64,000 nucleotides of DNA from Rhea pennata (taxonomy: Eukaryota; Chordata; Aves; Rheiformes; Rheidae), in assembly GCF_028389875.1 (NCBI RefSeq), contig NC_084663.1, forward strand, positions 171,532,301 to 171,596,300, in the 5' to 3' direction. Positions within the stretch are counted from its first letter, which is position 1. Every line of letters starts with the position of its first letter. Below the pieces are notes generated by a model, which was not told the origin of the DNA, ran no database searches, and saw only the letters and a list, made by a program, of their open reading frames with translations. This document shows, piece by piece, positions 1 through 9,985 of the stretch. Made by a program: the position numbers and the translations under genes.

Positions 1-1204
1 TTTGATCTTGCAAGGCCAAAGATGGTCCAATTGTTTCATATTTTAAAGCTCCCTCTTATTAGACAGCATACTTTTTGTGTCCTCTCTGAAGGAAGTGAGT
101 TTAGCTGATGATGCTGTCCATATGTGCTTGTGTCTACTCATCCTCCTCCACAGTAACTTCCAGATTCCTTGTCAAATTCAGTCAATTCAACTCTCAGAGA
201 CACTACCTTCCTAAAAGGTTTCACAGAAACAGAGAGTGAGAAAGAAGAGGGGGAGAGTAACAATGCCTCGACAACGTACCCGCAAAGCGTCATCTTTCTT
301 AGGCATCAAATAATCTATGCACAGAGGAAGCATTACAAATTCCAAAGCTGCATGAAAATATTTAATGTGGTATTCATACAAAAGAAGCCAACTTTATTAG
401 GCATTAAGGAGTTTAGTCATGAGATACAAACCCAGAGGAAAGTAGCTCCCTTTATTTCATTGCTTAAAGAACCATCTAGAATTTCTAACTGCACCAAATA
501 GGTATAATCTAGAGACTCAGTCCAGCAAGTCACTAAAAGTGAAAGGGGCCTAACATAAAATACCACATCTGTCAGTTGCAATCTTGTGCTCCACTGAGCA
601 GTGGAGCACTTAATCATACTAAATTAATAGAGTAAATGGTTTTGCTCACACAAAATGCAACAGTCCTCAAAGAGCTTTGTCCATAATTTATTCACTGTAT
701 TACTGCCATAATGAATTGAATTTATTAGAGAGAGCTGTTTATTTTAGAGTTTCAATTTTCAGTATATACCAGGAAACAATTCTGGTGATCATCCATACAT
801 TTAGAGATGTAAATTCTGGTTTAGTTTTATGACATATGACAGATAGACCTATTATTGTAGACATCTGCACAGTTTTATGACACAAAGTGGGCAAGATAAA
901 AATGAATTTCTAAATATGCCTTATTTATTTGTTCTGTAATGCACACATTTTTACCTCTTAAAAAAAAAAAAAAAAAAAAAACTCAGCTGTCATATGCAAC
1001 TTCACAGTAGAAGGTTTTGTTTTGGTGAAGCACGTCAGAAGAGTTCATAATAATTCTATATAAGCTGTTTTGCTATTCTTATACTCAAGAGACTCAAGTA
1101 TTTTTATACAGCAACATCAATAGCAACATACAGCAACAGAAAATGACACTCATTTAACATCTCTTCAGCGTGGGCTGTTCAAAAGGCAGTGGCCTCATAT
1201 CACT
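1..1204. other. CLN5 intron 3, no gene seen
   Basis: AT-rich DNA with no recognisable coding exon on either strand. It holds a run of 22 A at 960-981. Open frames at 169-501 and 417-617 match no family I know and look like chance. Because CLN5 exon 3 lies to the right on the minus strand and exon 4 is not found, this stretch is inferred to be the distal part of CLN5 intron 3. No 5' LTR, gag or protease of the neighbouring provirus is visible here. Confidence 0.6.
960..981. repeat. A(22) homopolymer
   Basis: Uninterrupted run of 22 A upstream of the provirus remnant. Confidence 0.95.
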
Positions 1205-1234
1205 TTCTATATTAAGAAGTGGATAGAGAATTTT

Positions 1235-1700
1235 TCTATTTCAAACTATCATGTTTCAAAGAAAAAGGCTCAGATTGCAAAGAAGGAAGTCCAATATCTT
1301 GGTTTTAAAATGTCAAAAGGACAACGTGCACCCAGATCAGAAAGAAAAGAGGCTATATGCCAAATTGCAGTACCCTGCACAAAAGGAGAGCTGAGGGGAT
1401 TTCTGGGAATGGCAGGATTTTGCCGTATATGGATCCCTAATTTGGGGTTGATAACTAAACCTTTATATGCAGTCCTAAAGGGCCCAAGAGAATGGTTAGA
1501 GTGCACCCCAGAATGCCATGCTAATTTTGATGAAATAAAAAAGAAATTGATGGAAGCTCCAGCACTGGGACTCCCAGATATGGCTAAACCCTTTCAATTG
1601 TACATGCATGAGTGGCGTCAGCAGGTGGCCTCAGGAGTAATGACCCAAATGCTTGGGAATTGGGAAAGACCAGTGGCATATTTTTCTAAATAATTAGATG
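1235..1700 (+). pseudogene. ERV pol fragment: RT C-terminal/connection region
   Basis: The frame runs from about 1235 through the ATG at 1310 to an in-frame TAA at 1691-1693. Diagnostic motifs are KKKAQIAKKEVQYLGF, then RGFLGMAGFCRIWIP and RPVAYFSK, all typical of the retroviral RT thumb/connection. The polymerase active-site part of RT (YxDD) is missing because the element is truncated upstream. After the TAA the same frame continues with recognisable RT/RNase H linker sequence, so the stop is a degenerative mutation and not the gene end. Confidence 0.85.
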
Positions 1701-2540
1701 AACTAAGTAAAGGATGGCCGGCCTGCCTCCGGGCTATAGCAGCCACCGTCTTATTAATAGAAGAGGCCCGCAAATTGACTCTGGGACAGCCCTTAACATT
1801 TTTTGTACCACACGCAGTATCAGCAACTCTAAATTAAAAGGGGCATCACTGGATTTTCCTGAGCAGACTGGTAAAATGTCATGCTGTGCTATTGGAACAA
1901 GGAGATATTACCTTAAAGGTGGTATCGACCTTAAACCCTACTACTCTGCTACCTGGTGAAGAGCAAAATGAGTTACAAAATGACTGCTTGGCCACTATCA
2001 AGCAAGTATATTCTAGTCAGCCTGATTTAAAGGATAAACCCTTGCAGAACCCAGATGTGGAGCTATATACGGATGGTAGCAGCTTTGTACAGAATGGAGA
2101 AAGGTTGGATGTGCAGTAGTGGCTCAGTGGAAAGAAGTAGAAGCTAAACCACTGCCACCGAACACCTCAGCACAAAAGGCTGAAATCATTACTCTTACAT
2201 AGGCCCTTGAAATCGGAAAGGGCCAAAGAATAAATACATATATAATGACTCGAAGTATGCCTTTGGGGTAGATCACACTCATGGAGCAACTTGGAAAGAA
2301 CGAGGGCTCTTAAATTCTGAAGGAAGCAATATATCGTATGGACAAGAGATATTGTTACAGGCAATAATGGAACCCAAAGAAGTAGCTATAATGCACTGCA
2401 AAGCCCACCAGAAGAGAAATAGTGAGGTGGTACAAGAAAACAGGAGAGCAGATACGGCAGCCAAAAAGGCAGCACTAGAAGGACAGGTGATTGGGGCTTT
2501 ACTATCCAGTAGAAAAATACAAATGGAGACCTCCTGAATA
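1701..2540 (+). pseudogene. ERV pol fragment: RNase H domain
   Basis: Linker and RNase H remnants follow the RT piece. The first catalytic motif (YTDGSS) is seen at about 2068-2085, and the distal part with the conserved CKAHQK-type motif is near 2395-2415. Frames change along the way and a second in-frame TAA lies at 1835-1837, so no complete RNase H can be encoded. It continues directly into the integrase N-terminal piece. Confidence 0.8.
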
Positions 2541-2554
2541 TTCAGAGAAATCAA

Positions 2555-2739
2555 TTGGCAGAAAGGCTAAAGTGTACAAAAAATGCTGAAGGGTGGTGGG
2601 TCACCCCAAATGGACAAGTTTTAACTACAGTCAAAATGATGGAAGTACTCATTAAGAGACTGCATGAAAAAAACTCTCATGGGAGCAGATGCTATGATAA
2701 GCAGTGTAAAAAGATACGCTGTGAGATCAAAGATGCAAT
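2555..2739 (+). pseudogene. ERV pol fragment: integrase N-terminal part, left of the CR1
   Basis: The reading frame from 2555 resembles the region before and within the integrase HHCC zinc-binding domain. It stops being retroviral at 2739, where a CR1 begins. The sequence resumes at 5495 with a CPTCCANNPK-type second half of the zinc finger. The hexamer TGCAAT occurs at both junctions (2734-2739 and 5495-5500), so the two halves were one domain before the CR1 insertion. Confidence 0.75.
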
Positions 2740-5494
2740 CAAATCATAGAATCAGTAAGGTTGGAAGGGACCTCTGGAGATCATCTAGTCCAACCTCCCC
2801 ACTCAGCAGGGTCACCTACAGCATGTTAGACAGGGTTGCAGCTAGGTGGGCCTTGAAGATCTCCAGAGAAGGAGACTCCACAACCTCTCCAGGCAACCTG
2901 CGCCACTGCTCCGTCACTCTCACAGGGAAGAAATTCCCCCTCACTCTCAGGCGGAACTTCCTGTGCTTCAGTTTCTGCCCACTGCCTCTTGTCCTGTCAC
3001 ACGGGACAACTGAAAACAGCTTGGCCCCGTCCCCTTGACACCCTCCCTTCAGGTACTTGTACACATTGATAAGATCCCTCCCTCAGTCTTCTCTTCACCA
3101 GGCTAAACAGGCCCAGCTCTCACAGCCCTTCCTTACAGGGCAGGTGCTCCAGCACTCAGATCATCTTCGTAGCCCTACGCTGGACTCTCTCCAGTAGCTC
3201 CACGTCTCTTGTACTGGGGAGCCCAGAAATGGATGCAGCACTCGAGATGAGGCCTCCCCAGGGCTCAGGAGAGGGGCAGGATCACCTCCCTCCACCTGCT
3301 GGCAACACTCTTCCTAACGCACCCCAGGAGACCATTGGCCTTCTTGGCCACAAGGGCACATTGCTGGCTTGTGGTCAACTTGTCATCCACCAGCACTCCC
3401 AGGTCCTTCTCTGCACAGCTGCTCTCCAGCAGGACAGCCCCCAGCTTGTACTGCTGCCTGGGGTTATTTTTCCCTAGGTGCAGGACCATGCACTTGCCCT
3501 TGTTGAACCTCAGGAGGTTCCTCTCTGCCCAGCTCTCCAGCCTGTCCAGGTCTCTCTCAATGGCAGCACAGCCCTCAGGTGTGTCAGCCACTCCTCCCAG
3601 CTTTGTACCTTTGGCAAACTTGCTGAGGAGGCACTCTGTTCTCTCATCCATGTCACTGATGAAGAAGCTGAACAGGATGGGATTCAGTACTGAGCCCTGG
3701 GGGATGCCACTAGCCACAGGCCTCCAACTAGACTCCACACCACTGATGACAACCCTTGGAGCTCTGCTTTTCAGCCAGTTCTCAATCCACTTCACTCTCC
3801 ACTCATCTAATCCGCACTTCCTGAGCTTGCCTAGGAGGATGTTATGGGAGACAGTGTCAAAAGCCTTGCTGAGTCAAGGTACACAACGTCCACTGATCTC
3901 CCCTCATCTCCTCAGCCAGTCACTCCATCATAGAAGGCTATCAGACTGGTTAAGCAGGATTTCCCTTAGGTGAATCCATGCTGGCTACTCCTCATCACCT
4001 TCTTTTCCTCCATATGCCTGGAGATGACATTCAGAACGAGCTGTTCCATCATCTTTCCAGAGATGAAGGTGAAGCTGACAGGCCTATAGTTGCCTGGGTC
4101 CACCTTCTTGCCCTTCTTGAAGGCTGGAGTGACACTGGCTTTCTTCCAGTCCTCAGGCACCTCTCCAGTTCTCCAGGACCTTGCAAAGACGATGGAGAGC
4201 AGCCTGGCAACAACATCCACCAGCTCCCTCAGTACCCTTGGGTGCATCCCATCAGGGCCCATGGATTTGTGGATGTCTAGCCTGCCCAGAAGGTCTCTAA
4301 TCCTATCCTCCTCAACCAAAGGAAAGTCTTCCCTTCTCCGGACCTTCTCCCTCATGTCCAGGTTCCAGGATTCATGAGGGCTGCCCTTAGAAGTGAAGAC
4401 AGAAGCAAAGAAGGCATTCAGTAATTCCACCTTCTCTGTATCCCTTGTCACCAGGGCCCCTGCCCCATTCAGTAGTGGGCCCACATTTTCCCTAGTTCTC
4501 CTCTTGCTGTTGATGTATCTGAGGAAGCCCTTCCTGTTGTCCTTGACATCCCTTGCAAGACTCAATTCCAGCTGGGCCTTAGCCTTCCTTGCTGCATCTC
4601 TACATACTCTGCATACCTATAGTTCTCCCAAGTAGTCTGTCCCCTCTTCCACATTCTGTGTATTTTCTTCTGTCTGAATTTGGCCAAGAGCTCCTTGCTC
4701 ACCCATGCAGCTCTCCTGCCCCTTTTGCTGCACTTCTTACTCATAGGGATGCACCACTCTTGAGCCTGGAGGAAGTGATGTTTGAATATTAGTCAGCTCT
4801 CCTGGACCCCCTTCCTTCTAGGGCCTTTATCCATGAGACACCACCAATTAGGTCTCTGAAAAGCCCGAAGTCTACCCTCCTGAAGTCCAGGGTTGCAATC
4901 CTGCTTTTTGCCTTACTTCTTTCCTGCTGAATCCTGAACTACACCATCTCATGGTCACTGCTGCAAAGGCTGCCCCCAACCTTCACATCTCTAACCAGTC
5001 CCTCTCTGTTGGGTAAAGACAAGGTCCAGCAGGACACCCTTCCTCGTAGGCTCCGTGACCATTTGTGACAAGAAGTTATCATCAATGCATTGCAGGAGCC
5101 TCCTGGACTGTTTGTGCCTTGCTGTGTAGTCCCTCCAGCAGATGTTAGGGTGGTCGAAGTCCCCCAGGAGTCCCCAGGGCCTGTGATTGTGAGGCTACCT
5201 CCAGCTGTCTATAGAAGGCCTCATCAACTTTCTCTTCCTGGTCAGGTGGCCTATAGTAGACACCCACAAGTGTCCCCCATGCTAGCCTGACCTTTGATCT
5301 TTACCCATAAGCTCTCAACTGCCTCCTCCACCTCCTCTTCCCAACCCTAGGCAGAGCTTGATGCATTCCAGTTGCTCTCTCACATAAAGAGCAACTCCAC
5401 CACCTTGCCCTCCTGGCCTGTCTCTCCTAAAAAGCATACAGCCAGCCACGACAGCATTCCAGTCATGTGAGCTATCCCCTCATGTCTCTGTGAT
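2740..5494 (-). mobile_element. CR1 LINE, 5'-truncated, nested in the ERV
   Basis: The minus-strand element is about 2.75 kb. Its 3' end lies at low coordinates (tail near 2742-2756, then the CR1 3' UTR signature). Reading the minus strand 5' to 3' gives remnants of the endonuclease C-terminal end and inter-domain region (about 5490-4560), then reverse transcriptase (4565-3966 and 3795-3265) and the C-terminal part (to about 2816). A full-length CR1 is about 4.5 kb, so this copy is 5'-truncated. Flanking TGCAAT copies at 2734-2739 and 5495-5500 fit a 6-bp target-site duplication. A one-base deletion near 3873, relative to the copy at 46 kb, breaks the RT frame. Confidence 0.95.
3265..4565 (-). 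pseudogene. CR1 ORF2 reverse-transcriptase remnant (copy A)
   Basis: Two minus-strand open frames (4565-3966 and 3795-3265) are halves of one CR1 RT separated by a frameshift near 3873. Seen motifs include [14 protein letters not shown], a GNYRPVS-type motif, then [14 protein letters not shown] and [16 protein letters not shown]. The catalytic box normally written FADD reads FAKG here, so the two essential aspartates are lost. The element cannot encode active RT. Confidence 0.9.
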
Positions 5495-5500
5495 TGCAAT

Positions 5501-6300
5501 GCTGACCTTATTGTAAAAAGATGCCCCACCTGCTGTGCAAATAACCCAAAAACTCTCACCTATGGGAGAACTAAGCAGAGGATTAACCCCAGGGGAACAC
5601 TGGCAGGTAGATTTCTCTGAATTACCTGAATGTGGTTGGTTTAAATATTTTCTTGTTCTGGTAGATATATTTTCTCGTTGGCCAGAAGCCTTCCTGTGCT
5701 CCACCAATCGCGCAAAGGAAGCGATTAAGATTTTAGTAAAAGAAATAATTCCTCAATTTGGGATTCCTGAAGGTATATCCTCAGATAATGGACCTCTTTT
5801 TATCTCAGAGTGAACAGGGAACATTCAAATTTTTACAGATGAAATGGGAAATACACACTCCATGGAGACCTCAGTCTAGCGGTAAGGTAGAAAGAATGAA
5901 CCAAACTCTTAAAAGACATATTTCAAAACTGTGTCAGGAAACCCATCTTAAATGGGCAGATGTATTAGCAATGGCCTTGATGAGAGTAAGAATAACCCCT
6001 AGAATAAAAGAGGGAGTAAGCCCTTTTGAAATACTTTATGGGAAACCTTATCCAATTAATAAAATAGGAGTATGAAGTGATTAAATGCATGTAAGAGGGG
6101 AAGAAATGTTGAGAGAGTATTTATTGTCTTTGTCCCAGGTACTAACATCTTTATGTAGGTACCTTAATCAAGGTACCCCCCTTCCATTGGACTCCCCTGT
6201 GCATGACTTCAAGCCTGGGGATCTAGTTTATATTCGGTTGTGGAAAGAAGAATCACTAGGAGAAAGGTGAAAAGGACTTTACCTGGTGCTTCTGACAACT
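5501..6300 (+). pseudogene. ERV pol fragment: integrase zinc finger end, catalytic core and C-terminal domain
   Basis: The sequence resumes after the CR1 with the CxxC half of the zinc finger (about 5520-5545). The DDE core follows: first Asp in the WQVDFSELP context (about 5600), second in SDNGPLF (about 5790), and the Glu in GKVERMNQTLK (about 5895). A C-terminal domain containing DFKPGDLVYIR lies near 6210-6240. A TGA at 5811-5813 with a frame change, and another stop at 6073-6075, make it a pseudogene. No env follows before the LTR. Confidence 0.88.
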
Positions 6301-6828
6301 CATACTGCAGTAAAGGTGGAGGGAATAAGCTCCTGGACCCACTATTCCCAAATAAAGAAGGCACCTTTCAATGACTTGTGGACTGCCACACCCACAGGGC
6401 CTCTCAAGATAAGAATACAGAAGTTGCAAAACTGATGAATTGTACTTGGGAAATTGAACTCTCTTACATTGAATTAGAGTGTTCTTAAGTGTTATTAGGT
6501 GTTATTTTGCATTCTGATACTGCTGTTAATAATAGATAGAGCTGCTTTATAAGAATACTGATTTATTTAATCCTTGCTATAGAGTTAACATGGAAAATGA
6601 GGACAGTGTTAATTTTGTTATGCATGCCCATTGACACAACTAACCTGGTTTTGTAACTTATACAGGCATTCAGAAAAAGTGACTCAGATTACAGCTTGCT
6701 TGTCTGTTCCCCAAATCTCCCGGACTACCCATGTCATGGGAAATACTTAGAACTAACTTAACATCCATATGAGAACAACTGAAATTGTTTAAATGAGACT
6801 TGCTAGATAAGTGATATTATCAAGTCTC

Positions 6829-6840
6829 AAAGGGGGGAAT
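6829..6840 (+). promoter_or_regulatory. Retroviral polypurine tract
   Basis: A purine run (AAAGGGGGGAA plus T) sits immediately upstream of the LTR TG terminus, the expected position of the plus-strand primer of retroviral reverse transcription. Confidence 0.6.
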
Positions 6841-7393
6841 TGTTGGAGCAATGCTGTGAGAAAAACCTTGCAAATAGTTAACAAGACTCAAGGACAAGGG
6901 AGAGAGAAAAGCAGTACTGCAAAGGATAACCAGCTCCAGCCAAATAACCTTGATGAAACCACAGCCCTTTGAAGACTGTAAGAGGTAGGAAAGACAAAAA
7001 ACAGCAGAATAACCCAGAAGTGACCTTAGGTTCATTTAGGCTTATTAACATATTAAACCACACACCCCTAAATGAATAATGAGATGGAAATGACATGATA
7101 ATGATGTTACCACCTCTTCTCCGCTTCCTATGCTTATTAACAGGAATGTGAAAGCGCAAGCGCAGAGCAATTACCTGATGTAATGAAACTGTAACCAATA
7201 GAAAAATTTGTATAAAGTACTCCCTGAAAAGTGTGTATAAATAAAGAATGAGAGGGGGAGAAGGTGTGCTAGCTTTGTGGATTTACCACCTAGCACCTTT
7301 TTCTGCACAGAAGTGAAATAAACAAATATCTTGACTCTGTGTGTCTATTGGTTGCTTGCACACTGAGTAACAGAACCCAGATTTTGGACAACA
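6841..7393 (+). repeat. 3' LTR of the provirus
   Basis: It begins with TGTTG directly after a polypurine tract (AAAGGGGGG, 6829-6837) and ends with CAACA, giving the inverted TG...CA termini expected of an LTR of about 553 bp. Inside are TATA-like boxes at 7211-7216 and 7236-7241 and AATAAA signals at 7240-7245 and 7317-7322. The right end is inferred from the matching terminal inverted repeat, because no second LTR is in view to confirm it. Confidence 0.65.
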
Positions 7394-7502
7394 GCATCAG
7401 TCCCTACATTACAAACTAAGTAAAAAGATACTGCTTTATACAAAGACAAGGCTGACTGTGCATTTCATGATACTGGTGCCACCAGAATTGTCTGAAATCT
7501 AC

Positions 7503-7728
7503 CTGATATTGTGGTCACGAGAACCAAAGTTCCATTTTTCTTCCAGTGTGCATCATCTATTCCTTCATAGAAGCAGGCAGCTCCCTGGTTACACCAGAAT
7601 GGGGCATCCATGCCAGGCCGGAGATGTGGAAATGTACAGTTCCCAAGCTGGAAGAGTTCATACCACTCCATTGTGTAGTTTTTGCCGGTTAGAGAGCTCT
7701 TGAAGCCCACGGCATCATGCATAATTTT
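7503..7728 (-). CDS. CLN5: CLN5 exon 3
   Basis: This 226-nt exon has its acceptor AG at 7730-7729 and donor GT at 7502-7501. The translation begins KIMHDAVGF and ends in TTIS, with the next glycine codon split across the junction, as in the mammalian protein. Residues past the donor in the open frame are intronic. Confidence 0.95.
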
Positions 7729-9952
7729 CTGTGGGGGGAAAAAAAAATAAAAAAGCTTTAACAAAGAAATGTGATCTTGTAAAACCGACTTCAGCTTGAA
7801 CTGAACAGAAAATAAAAAAGTTAAGGAGGTGTTGCATAAGCGAGGGGGAGGGATAGCATCTTCAGCAGTGTTGATACACAACATATTAGACTATGGAGGC
7901 ACACTGTCTCAGTGCTTGTCTATCCATTGATGGTATATTCTATTATTCAGAGGCAGACACTCAGTGGTAGCTCACTATAAAAACCTCACTTTTGAATCTT
8001 TACCTCACAGGGATCTCAAAGAAATGAGAAGATCAGTCACCAAAAATAGACCATAGTAATAAAAGTCACATAAGGAACAATAGAAATATATATTTTTTAA
8101 AAGCTGCAGGGCAAACATATAAATTCAGTTTTAGTTTAACAATTAAGATAATGATACTTGAAGTTAACCCCATCTTTGATTCTCAGTTTTGCTTTTTAAA
8201 GCTTATTTATGCTACTATTAGACCTGTAAAATCACAGTTGAGATTCTTTCATATTTGCGTATCTGCACGAATGGACACTTTCTTCAACATCCAAGACATA
8301 ATATTATATATGTACACCCAAGTAAGAAAGGGTAAAGGCTGACAACTCCTCACGATCCATCATTTTGATCAGGTCATTTTGATCAGGTTTCCATTCCTGA
8401 CAGATATTCACATGCATACAAATAATGCAAATATGCCTTTAACAACAGAAAGCTTAACATACTAAACAGACATTTTGTCAGATGCAAGTGGCCAAACTCA
8501 CGTATCTTCTAGGAGCAGTGTCAGTGCATAACAAAAACCCCAAAATATAATGCTCTCAATATTCAGCTCTGCGGAGGAATATATTCAAACACATAAACAG
8601 TACTGACCATGCTCTTTTCTTTGGCTGAGATAAGTTCTGTAACTTTTGTTTGAAACTTACTGCTTTTCAGGCTTCTTTCCTACAGCTAGCCTAGGCTGTG
8701 TGCACCAACACACTTCCGTACAGGCATATTGCAACCTTACAGCTCCTATTTTGACACCTGTTGTTGACGTCAGCTGAATTTGCCACTGTAATTTTGTTAA
8801 ACAAAAAACATCACCTTACCAAATGTCCAAGTAGGTCACCGTATTTGAATTCCCACACTGGAGCCTGTAATCGATACACTTCAATGACATCCTCTTCCTT
8901 CATAAGTGGAACAGCAGAGCCAGTGGGACAGAAAGTATAGCGAGCTTGGCAGTAAGGATCTGTTTTCGGACGGTAATCAAAGCGCCTGTGTTGAGAAAGA
9001 GAAGCCTAAGCACAGCTTCAGGGCTGCAGTAGCTGTCTTGTGACTTCCTAAGAGCCTGAGTCAGGGAGCTCTGTTGTGCAGCATCTTCCAAACACAAATT
9101 CTGTGATCCAGACTCTGCAAAACTCCCAATACGTAAGTTTGTAAGACTGTTGAGGCATAAGTTTGCAGAAATGGGACTCAAGGCTACACAGTGTGAATGC
9201 AAATCACGTTGTACAAGGTGCTGATACCTAAGTGGAAATGATGCAGATTGCAAAGGGTGACTTGTAGTCACAAAATCAGAGACATACAGATGTTGATGAG
9301 AAAATGGTTGAGATCTTCCTTAAACATGTTTCCCTAACAGTTTGTCTGCACAGTTACCAGTTTGCTTTGGTAAACTATACTGGAGTAATAGCTCCCTAAG
9401 CAAAGCCACTTTTACTCCAGAATACTGAGAGTATCAGAGAGAAATATGATATCCCTCTACCTAATTTAAATAAAGAGACCTAAGAACCTGGATTCACTCA
9501 TTTCTTCCATTCATCATTTCTATTAAACCTTGGTTACAAAACTGGAGGATCGAATCTGCCTATGAATTACACACTACAAGCAAACAGCAAAAAACCTTTC
9601 TGCAAGTCTTCCTTTCCCAATCCCCTTCAAATTCTACCCTAACTCCTAAGGATGAGATACAAATTTCAGTTAAAGTAAGATGCCTATATTCCTGTCTAGA
9701 GTTACCAAGCCAGATTCACGTACACAGGCTGTTCAGAGTATACCCTGAGAGTCTAACATATCCAGGAAGCTGTTGTCCATTACCATTAAATGGCACAAAT
9801 ACCCTAGGCCTGAGATGACTCATGCACACTGGACTTACTGAGCCATACTTAAGCCACTAGCCCAGCCTACACAATGTTGTTTTTACCTCTGGATTTTTCC
9901 AAGCTTGCTGCTGTCATTCTGAAATCCTACTTTTTTTCTGTCCAGGCTGGGG

Positions 9953-9985
<33 letters not shown>

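Larger units (their letters stand above)
1205..7393 (+). mobile_element. Decayed gammaretrovirus-like provirus (pol 3' part and 3' LTR), interrupted by CR1
   Basis: The plus strand carries remnants of a retroviral pol in the usual order: the end of reverse transcriptase (from about 1235, with a KKKAQ...YLGF connection), RNase H (YTDGSS at about 2070), the integrase zinc finger (split by a CR1), the integrase core and C-terminal domain (to about 6270), a polypurine tract at 6829-6839 and a 3' LTR. The 5' LTR, gag, protease and most of RT are absent, and no env is recognisable between 6430 and 6830. Frame is broken by several stops, for example at 1691-1693, 1835-1837 and 5811-5813, so it is non-functional. 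The motifs resemble gammaretrovirus-type pol. It lies antisense to CLN5 inside intron 3. The left boundary is uncertain by about 100 bases. Confidence 0.85.

Noticed and set aside
1-1150. CLN5 exon 4
   Set aside because: No frame on the minus strand resembles the CLN5 C-terminal region; the exon must lie left of the window.
3335-4635. Plus-strand open frames inside CR1 copy A (up to 212 codons)
   Set aside because: They are complementary-strand shadows of the CR1 reverse transcriptase, repeated in copies B and C.
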